From assembly GCF_003952185.1 (NCBI RefSeq), contig NZ_RXFS01000013.1, positions 124,001 to 188,000 of the forward strand: a stretch of 64,000 bases of DNA, read 5' to 3'. Position 1 is the stretch's first letter. Every line of letters starts with the position of its first letter. This document shows, piece after piece, positions 15,882-27,483 of this stretch. The stretch is from Variovorax sp. 679 (lineage in GTDB: Bacteria > Pseudomonadota > Gammaproteobacteria > Burkholderiales > Burkholderiaceae_C). Under the pieces are notes generated by a model, which saw only the letters and a list, made by a program, of their open reading frames with translations, was not told the origin of the DNA and searched no databases. The translations under genes and the position numbers were made by a program.

Positions 15882-17057
15882 GTGGCTGCTTCTTCCTCCG
15901 CTTCCGACGCCCCGCTTCTCAAGACGCCGCTATACGACCTCCACGTGGAGCTCGGCGCCCGCATGGTGCCCTTTGCCGGCTACTCGATGCCGGTCCAGTA
16001 CCCCGCCGGCCTGATGGCCGAGCACAAGCACACGCGCGACGCGGCCGGCCTCTTCGACATTTCCCACATGGGCCAGTTGCGCCTGGTCGGGCCCGACGCG
16101 GCGGCCGCCTTCGAGACCCTGATGCCCGTCGACGTCGTCGACCTGCCCGCCGGCAAGCAGCGCTACGGCCTGCTGCTGAACGATGAAGGCTGCATCCTCG
16201 ACGACCTGATGTTCTTCAACGAGGGCAACGGCTCGATCTTCGTGATCGTCAACGGCGCCTGCAAGGTGGCCGACATCGCCCACATCCAGCAGAAGATCGG
16301 CACGCGCTGCGAAGTGCGCCCCCTGCCAGACCACGCGCTGCTCGCGCTGCAGGGCCCGCAGGCCGCCGCCACGCTGGCGCGGCTGTCACCCGGCATCGAG
16401 CGCTTCGTGTTCATGACGGGCGGGGCGGTGCAGATCGGCGGCATTCCCGCTTTCGTCACCCGCAGCGGCTACACCGGCGAAGACGGCTTCGAGATCTCCG
16501 TGGCCGCATCCGACGCCGAACGCCTCGCCCGCCTGCTGCTGGCACAGCCAGAGGTCAAACCCATCGGCCTGGGTGCGCGCAATTCGCTGCGGCTCGAAGC
16601 GGGCCTGTGCCTCTACGGCAACGACATCGACACCACCACCACGCCGGTCGAGGCCTCGCTCAACTGGGCGATGCAGAAAGTGCGCCGCACGGGCGGGGCA
16701 CGCGAAGGCGGCTTTCCGGGTGCCGCGAAGATCCTCGCCCAGCTCGCCGCCGCCACCGCAGGCGCGGCCGGCCACACCGACCACGACACGCTGAAGCGCA
16801 AGCGCGTGGGCCTCGTCGCCCTCGAACGCATTCCGGTGCGCGACGGCACGGTGCTCCAGTCTTTCGAGGGCCATGACATCGGCGTCGTCACCAGCGGACT
16901 GCTCGGCCCCACGGCCGACCGCTGCATCGCCATGGGCTACGTGGCCACCGCCTTCGCCGAGCCGGGCACGCGCGTGCAGGCCATCGTGCGCGGCAAGCCG
17001 GTGCCGATGGAGGTTTCGACGATGCCTTTCGTGCCCACTCGCTACTACCGGGGCTGA
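15882..17057 (+). CDS. gcvT: Glycine cleavage system aminomethyltransferase (T protein)
   Basis: 391 residues. It transfers the aminomethyl carbon from the lipoyl arm of GcvH to tetrahydrofolate, releasing ammonia. Recognisable stretches: PLYDLHVELGARMVPFAGYSMPVQY, FDISHMGQ, GYTGEDGFEIS, and the C-terminal YVATAFAEPGTRV. The GTG at 15882 is preferred: TTTGGAG ends 6 bp before it. A TTG at 15870 gives a four-residue longer protein but lies inside that Shine-Dalgarno region. First gene of the riboswitch-controlled gcvTHP operon. Confidence 0.95.
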   Translation: MAASSSASDAPLLKTPLYDLHVELGARMVPFAGYSMPVQYPAGLMAEHKHTRDAAGLFDISHMGQLRLVGPDAAAAFETLMPVDVVDLPAGKQRYGLLLNDEGCILDDLMFFNEGNGSIFVIVNGACKVADIAHIQQKIGTRCEVRPLPDHALLALQGPQAAATLARLSPGIERFVFMTGGAVQIGGIPAFVTRSGYTGEDGFEISVAASDAERLARLLLAQPEVKPIGLGARNSLRLEAGLCLYGNDIDTTTTPVEASLNWAMQKVRRTGGAREGGFPGAAKILAQLAAATAGAAGHTDHDTLKRKRVGLVALERIPVRDGTVLQSFEGHDIGVVTSGLLGPTADRCIAMGYVATAFAEPGTRVQAIVRGKPVPMEVSTMPFVPTRYYRG

Positions 17058-17119
17058 GCCCGTATCGAACGGCTAGGCTCTGCACCCCGATCCACTTTTT
17101 CCACGAGGAGTTTTTCACC

Positions 17120-17491
17120 ATGAGCATCAAGTACACCAAGGACCACGAATGGGTGTCGGCCGAGGGCGACGCAGCCACCGTCGGCATCACCGTGCATGCA
17201 CAGGACGCGCTGGGCGACGTGGTCTTCGTCGACCTGCCTGAAGTCGGCAAGACCTTCGCCCAGGGCGAAGTCGCCGGCGTCGTCGAATCGGTCAAGGCCG
17301 CGGCCGACGTGTTCATGCCCGTGTCGGGCGAGATCACCGAGGTGAACGAAGCCCTGCGCGCCGACCCATCGCTCGCCAACAGCGACCCGCTGGCCGCCGG
17401 CTGGTTCTTCAAGGTCAAGCTGAGCGAACCTGCCCAGCTCGACGCCCTGCTGGACGCGGCCTCCTACGACAAGTTCGCCGCCGAATCCTGA
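17120..17491 (+). CDS. gcvH: Glycine cleavage system H protein
   Basis: 123 residues, standard length. Lipoyl-carrier protein that shuttles the methylamine group among the P, T and L proteins. Lys59 in ESVKAAADV is the lipoylation site. Preceded by CGAGGAG (17103-17109). The 62-bp gap after gcvT and 54-bp gap before gcvP fit one transcript; the second gap holds a small hairpin (GCTGAA/TTCAGC, 17495-17509). Confidence 0.96.
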   Translation: MSIKYTKDHEWVSAEGDAATVGITVHAQDALGDVVFVDLPEVGKTFAQGEVAGVVESVKAAADVFMPVSGEITEVNEALRADPSLANSDPLAAGWFFKVKLSEPAQLDALLDAASYDKFAAES

Positions 17492-17545
17492 TCCGCTGAA
17501 TTTTTCAGCAGCACCTTTGTTCTTTCCCTCCGAGCCTTCACCGCC

Positions 17546-20455
<2,910 letters not shown>

Positions 20456-20479
20456 GGCCGCCCGCCTGCGTCGCGGCGC

Positions 20480-21211
20480 ATGAACCAGGAAGAAGTCGAA
20501 TCGCTCAAGGCCCGCTGGCGCGGCTGCGTCTGGGCCCACACGCTGAGCGACGATGAAGGCGCGGCCCTGCTGCCGCAGCTGCGCTTTGCCGAACTGTCGG
20601 CGGGCCAGTCCATCTGGCACCGCGGCGACCCGGCCGAGCACTGGATCGGCATGGGCCGCGGCAGCATGAAGCTGTGCACCACCTCGGCCTCGGGCAAGCC
20701 GGTGACCTTCATGGGCCAGGCCTTCAGCTGGGTCGGCGAGATCGAGCTGATCCAGGACAGGCCGCGCGTCTGCGACGCGGTGGCGCTGTCTGAGGCGGTG
20801 ATCATCAAGCTGCCCAAGGCTGCGTTCTTCCATCTGCTCGACACTAACCCCGCGTTCAACCGCTTCGTGATGCGCCTGATGAGCGAGCGGGTCACGCAGT
20901 CGATGGCCATCACGCTGTCGGACCGCACGCTGGACCCGGTCGCCAAGGTGGCGCAGAGCCTGGCCTCGCTGTTCAGTCCATCGGCCTTTCCGCCGCGCTC
21001 GCTGGAACTGCAGGTGTCTCAGGCCGAGCTGGCGATCTACTGCAACATGTCGCGGCCTCGCCTGAACGCTGCGCTTCGGCGGCTCGAGGCCGAAGGGTTG
21101 CTCGAACTCGGCTACCAGATCGTCACGCTGCTGCAGCTCGACGCGCTACGCGATTACTGCGGTGCCGCGTCGGTAGATAGCGGCAGCCACACGCGGCCCG
21201 AAACGGCATAG
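20480..21211 (+). CDS. Crp/Fnr-family transcriptional regulator
   Basis: 243 residues: a cyclic-nucleotide-binding-type beta-barrel (residues about 25-140, including AGQSIWHRGDPAEHWIGMGRGSMKL) and a C-terminal winged HTH (VSQAELAIYCNMSRPRLNAALRRLEAEGLLEL). No Cys cluster like that of FNR is present, so it probably senses a small ligand or acts by other means. It starts 24 bp after gcvP on the same strand and may be cotranscribed with gcvTHP. Its 3' end overlaps the convergent hydrolase gene by 58 bp. Confidence 0.9.
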   Translation: MNQEEVESLKARWRGCVWAHTLSDDEGAALLPQLRFAELSAGQSIWHRGDPAEHWIGMGRGSMKLCTTSASGKPVTFMGQAFSWVGEIELIQDRPRVCDAVALSEAVIIKLPKAAFFHLLDTNPAFNRFVMRLMSERVTQSMAITLSDRTLDPVAKVAQSLASLFSPSAFPPRSLELQVSQAELAIYCNMSRPRLNAALRRLEAEGLLELGYQIVTLLQLDALRDYCGAASVDSGSHTRPETA

Positions 21212-22731
21212 GCGTTGTCGCCTGTGATGCCGGCCACGGGTGCGCCCGAAGCCGGAGCCCAGACGTATTGCGGATGCGTGGAGAACAGCGCCACACCCAG
21301 TTCATCGCCCGGCTGCATGCGCGCGGCCACGCCGCCGAGCGCGACGCGATGACGGCCCGGAGGAACTGGCACGACCTGGTCGGACAGAAGCGTCACCTCC
21401 CCGCCGCGACGGCGCAGCGCCAGCCCCACCAGTGCCACGCCGGGGCCAGCCTTGGCCCGCACTTCCAGCTCCGCTTCGGGCACGCCAGCCAGCACCGCGC
21501 CCGCGCCCTGACGTGCCAGTGCGTCGGCAGGCAATGCAACGAACTGCAGGCCCTTCGCGCCTGCGGCCACTTCCGTCGACGATAGCGACGTGCCGACCTG
21601 TGCTGGCACCGGTGCCGGCCCTTGATAGGCAGTACCGTCATCGAGCGCGATGCACAACGAAGGCACCGACGCCAGCCCCGTCTCCTGATCGCGCAACTTG
21701 GCATCGAGCCACGCCAGCATCGCGTCCATCGCATCGACGGTGCCACAACGTGCGGGCTTGTCGCGCTGGCCCGCACGCGGGTTCACATGGCCGGAGCGCA
21801 GCACCATCAGCCGCACATCGCCGCCGCCCGATTTCAGGTAGCGCCAGTTGCGCAGCCCCTCGCCCATGTCGAACAGCACGTCTTCGCTGGCCTGCACGAC
21901 CAGCGCATCGACACGCCGCACCGGCCGGCCGGCCCAGCTCGCGCCCGAGGGGCCGTGCGCCTGGTAGGCATCGCGCAGGCGCTGCGCGTCGGCGCCGATG
22001 TCGCTCCATGCCCATGCGCCCGGCCTGGGCGCCGTGTCGCAAAGGGGCTTCAGCAGGCTGCCATCGCGCACCTTGCCTCGCTGGGCCATGAAGCATTCGA
22101 ACTGCACATAGCCGCCCTTCAGCACGCCTTGCGGCGCGAGCGAATGCTGCAGGTCGTACCAGGTCATCGACGGAACCGCGGTGGTGATTCGCGGCTCCAG
22201 TTGCGCCAGCTGCATCTGGTAGCCGCCGCCATACGAGCCGCCGATGCTGCCGATGCGCGCGCGGCCGTCGGTGCCCTTGCGCAGGGGCAGCTCCCGCTCG
22301 GCCCAGTCGATCAAGCTGCGGATGTCGGCGATCTCGGCCTGCGGATCCATGATGCGGCTGTCTCCTCCGCTGTCGCCGTGGCCGCGATGGTCGAAGCTGA
22401 TGACCGCATAGCCACGCTCCACCAGCGTCGGCACGAGCCGGTCGACGCGCGACCAGTAGCTCACGGCCGGATCGGTATCGCGCGGCGGCATCGCCTGCAG
22501 GCGCCCCAAGCCGAAGCCGCTTGCATGCAGCACCAGTGGATAGCCGCCATCGGGTTTCTGATCGGGCAGGAATAGCGTGAACGCGATGCGTGTGCCCTTG
22601 CCGGCGCCGTCCGCGCCCGCCAGCGGGTCGGGCACGGCGGATTGCACGGAGAGTTGCTGCACCGTCGCAGCCTGCGCCGCGCCCAGCACGAGCGCTGCGC
22701 CCAGGGCCGCGGCCCGGATGATCGTCTTCAT
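21154..22731 (-). CDS. Secreted alpha/beta hydrolase, CocE/S15-like
   Basis: 525 residues. Signal peptide (MKTIIRAAAL... to AAQAA, about residue 22), then an alpha/beta hydrolase: RGHGDSGGD and the nucleophile Ser166 in GGSYGGGYQ. A jelly-roll-like C-terminal domain (roughly residues 370-525) is reminiscent of X-Pro dipeptidyl-peptidase/CocE enzymes. It probably cleaves esters or amides in the periplasm; the substrate is unknown. The ATG at 22731 begins the signal directly. The 3' end overlaps the convergent Crp/Fnr gene by 58 bp, so the last 19 codons of each are read on opposite strands. Confidence 0.85.
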   Translation of the reverse strand: MKTIIRAAALGAALVLGAAQAATVQQLSVQSAVPDPLAGADGAGKGTRIAFTLFLPDQKPDGGYPLVLHASGFGLGRLQAMPPRDTDPAVSYWSRVDRLVPTLVERGYAVISFDHRGHGDSGGDSRIMDPQAEIADIRSLIDWAERELPLRKGTDGRARIGSIGGSYGGGYQMQLAQLEPRITTAVPSMTWYDLQHSLAPQGVLKGGYVQFECFMAQRGKVRDGSLLKPLCDTAPRPGAWAWSDIGADAQRLRDAYQAHGPSGASWAGRPVRRVDALVVQASEDVLFDMGEGLRNWRYLKSGGGDVRLMVLRSGHVNPRAGQRDKPARCGTVDAMDAMLAWLDAKLRDQETGLASVPSLCIALDDGTAYQGPAPVPAQVGTSLSSTEVAAGAKGLQFVALPADALARQGAGAVLAGVPEAELEVRAKAGPGVALVGLALRRRGGEVTLLSDQVVPVPPGRHRVALGGVAARMQPGDELGVALFSTHPQYVWAPASGAPVAGITGDNAYAVSGRVWLPLSTDAAPQ

Positions 22732-22830
22732 TGCCTCTGTTCCTCGTTGCGTGTCTCGAAGCACGCGACTCTAGGAACGAAGGCGGCGGCGCATTGTCCC
22801 GGCGGGAACAATGGCCACGGGCAAGAACCG

Positions 22831-23733
22831 CTACGGCTGCTTCTTCTTCGCGATGTCCGCCGTGGCGATCTGCTGGCGCAGCCCGCGCAGGCTGGCCTTC
22901 ACCTTGCGTTCGTTCTCCAGCCCCATGCGCACCATGATCTTCTGGCCTGAAGACATCGACTCCAGCTTGGGATCGGCGTACTCGTAGCGCACCCACGGCC
23001 GGGTCGAGGGCACGTCGCCCTTCACCTCGACCAGCCGCACTTGCACCGGGCCCGCTGGCTCGGGAGCCTGCAGCAAGTGGTCGATGACTGCGATGAGCCG
23101 GTCGTTGAAGTAGCGGCCCGGATAGCCCAGCTCTTCATACGCCTGCTGGAACAGCGGATAGAGCTTTGCATACACGGCCGCGGCCTTGGCCGGATCGACC
23201 GACTGGGCCAGCAGCACGATGCCGTTGTAGCGCGCGGCATTGTTGGCCGCGATGGTCTGCACCTGGCCCTGCGGCCCTTCGGTGATGAAGCGCTGCGCCG
23301 TGGGCTGCACCGGCCATGCACTGGCGGGCGCCTGTTCGCGCGCGAGGTTGTCGACGGTGGCGACGAAGCGCCGCACGATGCCGTCGGAACGCAGGAATTC
23401 GGCGACGTGCTTGCCGCCGATCAGCTCCGTCAGCGCCTTCGTCACGCGCGCGTCGGAATCGGCCAGCTTGGGCAACGCTGCATCGGGTGGCGCGAGCGCA
23501 TCGACCGGGTTCTGCGGGCCGGTGGGCGCGGCGGCAGGCGGCGGCGGCGCGGGCGCGTCGTTGGGCGCCGCTGCCACCGGCACGGGCTCGACGGGCTTCT
23601 GCTGATCCTGATACCAGCGCCAGCCGAAGAAGGCCGCCACGAGCAGCACCAGCACGACGGCGGCGATGGCTCCGATGGGCGCTTCGCGGCGGGGTCTGAA
23701 CTCGGGGGCTTCGCGGGTGTCGGTATCGGGCAT
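22831..23733 (-). CDS. DUF3014 membrane-anchored protein
   Basis: 300 residues. A short basic cytoplasmic N-terminus, one transmembrane helix (residues about 20-40, IGAIAAVVLVLLVAAFFGWRW), a Pro/Ala linker, then the DUF3014 domain (LADSDARVTKALTELIGGKHVAEFL, FVATVDNLAREQ, RYNGIVLLAQSVDPAKAAAVYAKLYPLFQQAYEELGYP). Family function is unknown; likely a periplasmic scaffold or envelope protein. Stands alone with 129 bp upstream. Confidence 0.88.
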   Translation of the reverse strand: MPDTDTREAPEFRPRREAPIGAIAAVVLVLLVAAFFGWRWYQDQQKPVEPVPVAAAPNDAPAPPPPAAAPTGPQNPVDALAPPDAALPKLADSDARVTKALTELIGGKHVAEFLRSDGIVRRFVATVDNLAREQAPASAWPVQPTAQRFITEGPQGQVQTIAANNAARYNGIVLLAQSVDPAKAAAVYAKLYPLFQQAYEELGYPGRYFNDRLIAVIDHLLQAPEPAGPVQVRLVEVKGDVPSTRPWVRYEYADPKLESMSSGQKIMVRMGLENERKVKASLRGLRQQIATADIAKKKQP

Positions 23734-23862
23734 GAGGGCGGCTCCTTGTGCGGGAAGGTCAGAGGAAGCGAACGGCTATGGTGCCCCAGAACGGGCTGCA
23801 CGCCAGCCTTGTCGTCGTAACGCCCTGTGACGCGCCCGCGGCGCGGAAGTTCACCCGCCCGT

Positions 23863-24978
23863 TCAATCCGCGAGCCGCACAACGTGAGCCTGTCGCGGAT
23901 CGACCTTGCCTGCATGCAGGTCGGCGATCACGGACTGCGCATGCGCGAAGCCTTCGCCCTGCGCCAGCGTCATCCACCGGTTGCCGGGCCTGCTGAGTTC
24001 CGCAATGAAGCTGCCCTGTGCCTCGTTGAAGCGGCGGTTGACCTCCTGCGGGCCCCAGTCGGCATTGCGCTTCCTGATCTGCACGGGGGCGAAGTAGAGC
24101 TGTGGCGTGGGCCCGGGCAGCGAGGTGGTGTCGCCGAGAAATTCCGTCTTCTGCGCGGAGCCCGCGTAGCAGTCGTACACCAGCGATTCGCCGAAGTGAT
24201 GGTGGATGGTGGCGCGCAGCTCGTCGTTGCCCGAGAAGTCGACGTACAGCGTGGGCACGTTGGTCGGCAGCGTCGTCACTTCCTCATAGGCCAGCGTGCG
24301 GTCGTAGCAGCCGAGGCCTTCCACGAAAGCGCGATTGGCGTTGGACGTTGCCGCAATCAATTGCAGCCCTTCGCGCTGGCGCAGGCAGAAGGCCGTGCCG
24401 AACGCGGTCTTGCTCGACGCGCTCGACACCACCACCTGCTTCGCACCGAAGAAGCCGTTGTCCTCCAGGAAATCGGCCAGCATGAACGAGGTGATGAACA
24501 GCGGCCGCACCAGCATCTGGTAATCCTCCAGCGCAGCGACGTAGCCTGCGTCATTGCTGCAGCGCATGTACTGGTTGTAGGCCGACACCAGTTCGCTGCG
24601 ATGCGGCGCACCGTCGTAGAAGCCGCGCGCCGTCACGCGAACCGGCTGCATGCGCAGGTGGCTCGCGATCGGGAAGTAGCCGTAGAAGCGCTCGCCCACC
24701 GACACGCCCTCGACGTTCGACGCCGCCACGTCGGCGAAGCCCCAGGCCGGCATGTGACCCCAGTCGGCGTCGCCGGTCGGGAAGAACTGCCAGTACTTCA
24801 TGACCGCGTCGCCGAAGGCCGCGTAGGTGATGTTGTTGGTGGTCAGCGAGAAGCGGCCGATCTTCATCAGCACCTCGCCGGGCAGCAGCGCGCCGCTGTC
24901 CTGCGCGGTCACGACACGGGTGGTTCCGAGGGCGTTCTTGCGCGTCTGGAGGCGGGTTAAAGTGAATGCGTTGTTCAT
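23863..24978 (-). CDS. DUF2855 protein, MDR/quinone-oxidoreductase-like
   Basis: 371 residues matching DUF2855: FSLTTNNITYAAFGDAMKYW-like N-terminus, WGFADVAASNVEGVSVGERFYGYFP, and VVSSASSKTAFGTAF, which sits where medium-chain dehydrogenases bind nucleotide. The family looks like degenerate zinc-free MDR enzymes; activity is unproven. The start at 24978 lies within a palindrome and only 49 bp from the divergent TetR gene, which very probably represses it. Confidence 0.85.
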   Translation of the reverse strand: MNNAFTLTRLQTRKNALGTTRVVTAQDSGALLPGEVLMKIGRFSLTTNNITYAAFGDAVMKYWQFFPTGDADWGHMPAWGFADVAASNVEGVSVGERFYGYFPIASHLRMQPVRVTARGFYDGAPHRSELVSAYNQYMRCSNDAGYVAALEDYQMLVRPLFITSFMLADFLEDNGFFGAKQVVVSSASSKTAFGTAFCLRQREGLQLIAATSNANRAFVEGLGCYDRTLAYEEVTTLPTNVPTLYVDFSGNDELRATIHHHFGESLVYDCYAGSAQKTEFLGDTTSLPGPTPQLYFAPVQIRKRNADWGPQEVNRRFNEAQGSFIAELSRPGNRWMTLAQGEGFAHAQSVIADLHAGKVDPRQAHVVRLAD

Positions 24979-24980
24979 TC
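24964..24980. promoter_or_regulatory. Candidate TetR operator over the DUF2855 start
   Basis: Inverted repeat GAATG-CGTTGTT-CATTC, covering the start codon of the DUF2855 gene in the divergent TetR/DUF2855 intergenic region. Spacing and location fit a repressor site, but this is inferred from symmetry alone. Confidence 0.4.
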
Positions 24981-25027
24981 GCAAACTGTATGGCGGCCCG
25001 TCGCGCGGCGGGTTCGGAAAACCGTCG

Positions 25028-25645
25028 ATGCCGGAAGCCCCCCGCTCCAAGCCCCTGAAACGCCCCACGCAGGCACGCAGCAAGTTCACCGTGCAGGCGA
25101 TCTACGACGCCTTTGTTCGGATTTGGTCCGCGCACGGCTGGGAAGGCGTGACCACCCGCGCCGTAGCGCTGGAAACCGGCATCGCCGTCGGCACGCTCTA
25201 CGACTACTTTCCCGACAAGGAAGCCCTGCTCTCGGGCTACGTGCGCCACTGCATCGAGGCGCTGCTCGCGCGGCTCGATGCGGAAGTCGTCGCACCTTCT
25301 GACATCGGCTGGCAGGCCCGCGTAAAACGCCTGGTGCGCATCACCTGCGACACCCGGCTCGAAGGACTACCCGCTTTCGACCACCAGATGCTGATGCTCG
25401 AACACCGCGTGGCCGAGCCCAAGCACCACCGCCGCGTGTACGACGAACTGGCCGACAGATGGCTCAAGGCCTTTGCCGCCTGCACCGACCTGCAGCCGCC
25501 CCCCTCGCCCGCCACGGTCCACGCGCTGCTGACAGCGGCGTGGGGTGGCCGCCGCTATCGCCTGCTGGTGCAGCCCGAATCGGGCAACGCCGAATGGGTG
25601 GCCGAGATGGAAGCGATGGTCATGGCGCGCTTGGCTGCGCGCTGA
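25028..25645 (+). CDS. TetR-family transcriptional regulator
   Basis: 205 residues. N-terminal TetR DNA-binding domain (residues about 10-60: TVQAIYDAFVRIWSAHGWEGVTTRAVALETGIAVGTLYDYFPDKEAL), followed by a helical ligand domain. The ATG at 25028 begins the protein just before the basic N-terminal arm (RSKPLKRPTQAR). Divergent from the DUF2855 gene with 49 bp between them. The C-terminal end overlaps the convergent esterase gene by 26 bp. Confidence 0.9.
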   Translation: MPEAPRSKPLKRPTQARSKFTVQAIYDAFVRIWSAHGWEGVTTRAVALETGIAVGTLYDYFPDKEALLSGYVRHCIEALLARLDAEVVAPSDIGWQARVKRLVRITCDTRLEGLPAFDHQMLMLEHRVAEPKHHRRVYDELADRWLKAFAACTDLQPPPSPATVHALLTAAWGGRRYRLLVQPESGNAEWVAEMEAMVMARLAAR

Positions 25646-26297
25646 GCGATTGCAGCCAGGCCAGCGTGGCCTGCAGCTCTGCCGGACGGATCTCGTGCGC
25701 GCCCGGAAAGTCGGTGCCCGACAACGCCAGCGGCAACGTGCGCGCAAACTCGCGCGTGGCCTGCGCGGCGCTCGGCGGAATCACGTTGTCGGCGCTGCCA
25801 TGGCTCACCCAGAGCGCCTTGCCTTCGAAGGCTTCGGGCTGCGCGACATGCGGCAACACCTGCGGCAGCAGCCGGCTGTGCCACACCATGGCCGCGCGCA
25901 CGCTGTCGGGCCTGGTCAGCAGCAGCGACAGCGCCATGATCCCGCCCTGGCTGAAGCCGCCGACCACCACGCGCTCCGCAGGCACGCCGAGCTGCTTGGC
26001 TGCCGAGACGATCATCTCGCCGACCAGGAAGCGGCTTTCGCGCTCCTGCTCTTCGTCGATGCGGCGCTCGCCACCGGGCAGCATCTGGAATTCGAACCAA
26101 GCGTAGGAGTCGGGCGACAGCACATAGGGCGCACGCAGGCTCAGCACATGGAACTGCGGTGGCATCAGCCTCGCCAGGCCGAACAAATCTTGCTCGTTGC
26201 TGCCCACGCCGTGCATCAGCACCAGCAGCCAGGGCTCGCGGACATCGGGTTGCGCGCCGTGCGCGAGGAACTTCAGGGGCAGATGCAGTTGGGTCAT
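25620..26297 (-). CDS. Phospholipase/carboxylesterase-family alpha/beta hydrolase
   Basis: 225 residues, cytoplasmic. Nucleophile Ser in GFSQGGIMAL (about residue 116), a catalytic Asp in HGSADNVIP and His in FPGAHEI; these form the Ser-Asp-His triad of the YpfH/acyl-protein-thioesterase group. LLVLMHGVGSNEQDL holds the oxyanion-hole region. Substrate unknown; small esters or thioesters are likely. Lies 46 bp downstream of nitronate monooxygenase on the same strand, so possibly cotranscribed. Confidence 0.9.
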   Translation of the reverse strand: MTQLHLPLKFLAHGAQPDVREPWLLVLMHGVGSNEQDLFGLARLMPPQFHVLSLRAPYVLSPDSYAWFEFQMLPGGERRIDEEQERESRFLVGEMIVSAAKQLGVPAERVVVGGFSQGGIMALSLLLTRPDSVRAAMVWHSRLLPQVLPHVAQPEAFEGKALWVSHGSADNVIPPSAAQATREFARTLPLALSGTDFPGAHEIRPAELQATLAWLQSLSAQPSAP

Positions 26298-26343
26298 GGT
26301 TCAGCAGGCTGGATGGATAGGCTCGAAAAAGTCCCGCTGAACG

Positions 26344-27387
26344 TCAACGGAACCCACGCGCCAGCTCGCGCGTGACTTCGGCTGCAGGCACCTCGCGGCA
26401 GCCCGTGGCGTTCTGCCCCGACCACAGCGGAGAAAAATCGCCGCTGCCCTGCGCCTCGGCCTTGGCACGCAGGGGTGCGATGCCCGAGGTAGCCAGCGGA
26501 AACTCCGGCGCCGCCGCGCCGATGGGGCCCAGTTCGCGCATCACGCGGTTCACGATGCCGCGCGCCGGCCGGCCGGTAAAGAGATTGGTGAGCGCCGTGT
26601 GCCGCGCCGCCTTGCCCTTGAGCGCCGCGCGGTGGATCGCGCTGGTGGTCGCCTCTGGCGTCAGCATGTAGGCCGTGCCGACCTGCACACCCGCCGCACC
26701 CAGCGCCATGGCAGCAGCCACGCCGTTGGCATCCGCGATGCCGCCGGCCGCGATCACCGGCACCTTGACCGCATGCACCAGCTGCGGCAACAGCGCGAAG
26801 GTGCCGAGTTGCCTCGTCAGGTCGTGCGACAGGAAATGGCCCCGATGTCCACCTGCTTCGAGCCCCTGCGCGATGACCGCATCCACGCCGCGCGCCTCGA
26901 GCCACTGCGCCTCTTCCACCGTGGTGGCCGAGGCCAGCACCTTCGCGCCCCAGCCGTGCACCCGCGCCATCAGCGCCTCGGGCGGCAGGCCGAAATGAAA
27001 GCTCACCACCGGCGGCTTGAACTCGGCCAGCAGGTCGGCCACCTCGGCGCTGAACGGGTTGCGGCCCGGGCCGGCGGGGATGCTCGCCGCATCGATGCCG
27101 AACTCGGCGTAGTACGGCGCGAGCGCGGCGCGCCACGTTGCCTCGCGTTCGGCACTCGGCTCGGGCGGCGTATGGCAGAAGAAGTTGACGTTGTAGGGCT
27201 TGCCTGTGCCCGCGCGGATGGCGGCGAGCTCGCTGCGCATGACGTCGGGGCTCAGCATGGCACCGGGCAGCGAACCCAGGCCGCCGGCGTTGCTGACCGC
27301 GATGACCAGCGCGCTGCCTTGCACGCCGGCCATAGGGGCCTGGATGAGCGGGAGTTCGGTGCCGAGGAGTTGTTGCAGCGTGGTCAT
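26344..27387 (-). CDS. Nitronate monooxygenase family flavoprotein
   Basis: 347 residues, FMN-binding TIM barrel. QAPMAGVQGSALVIAVSNAGGLGSLPGAML at the N-terminus, EAGGHRGHF near residue 175 (the conserved His) and VPVIAAGGIADANGVAAAMALGAAGVQVGTAYMLTPEA are family signatures. It oxidatively denitrifies alkyl nitronates in characterised members; many homologues have other oxygenase roles. Likely upstream gene of a two-gene unit with the esterase. Confidence 0.92.
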   Translation of the reverse strand: MTTLQQLLGTELPLIQAPMAGVQGSALVIAVSNAGGLGSLPGAMLSPDVMRSELAAIRAGTGKPYNVNFFCHTPPEPSAEREATWRAALAPYYAEFGIDAASIPAGPGRNPFSAEVADLLAEFKPPVVSFHFGLPPEALMARVHGWGAKVLASATTVEEAQWLEARGVDAVIAQGLEAGGHRGHFLSHDLTRQLGTFALLPQLVHAVKVPVIAAGGIADANGVAAAMALGAAGVQVGTAYMLTPEATTSAIHRAALKGKAARHTALTNLFTGRPARGIVNRVMRELGPIGAAAPEFPLATSGIAPLRAKAEAQGSGDFSPLWSGQNATGCREVPAAEVTRELARGFR

Positions 27388-27483
27388 TCGAAAGCGCTCC
27401 TTTTATGTCGAATGCCGGTGATTCTCCGGCCAAGCCGGAGGCTGCCGCAGCAGCAGGGTCATCGCCCCGCGTTCCTCTTCAGC

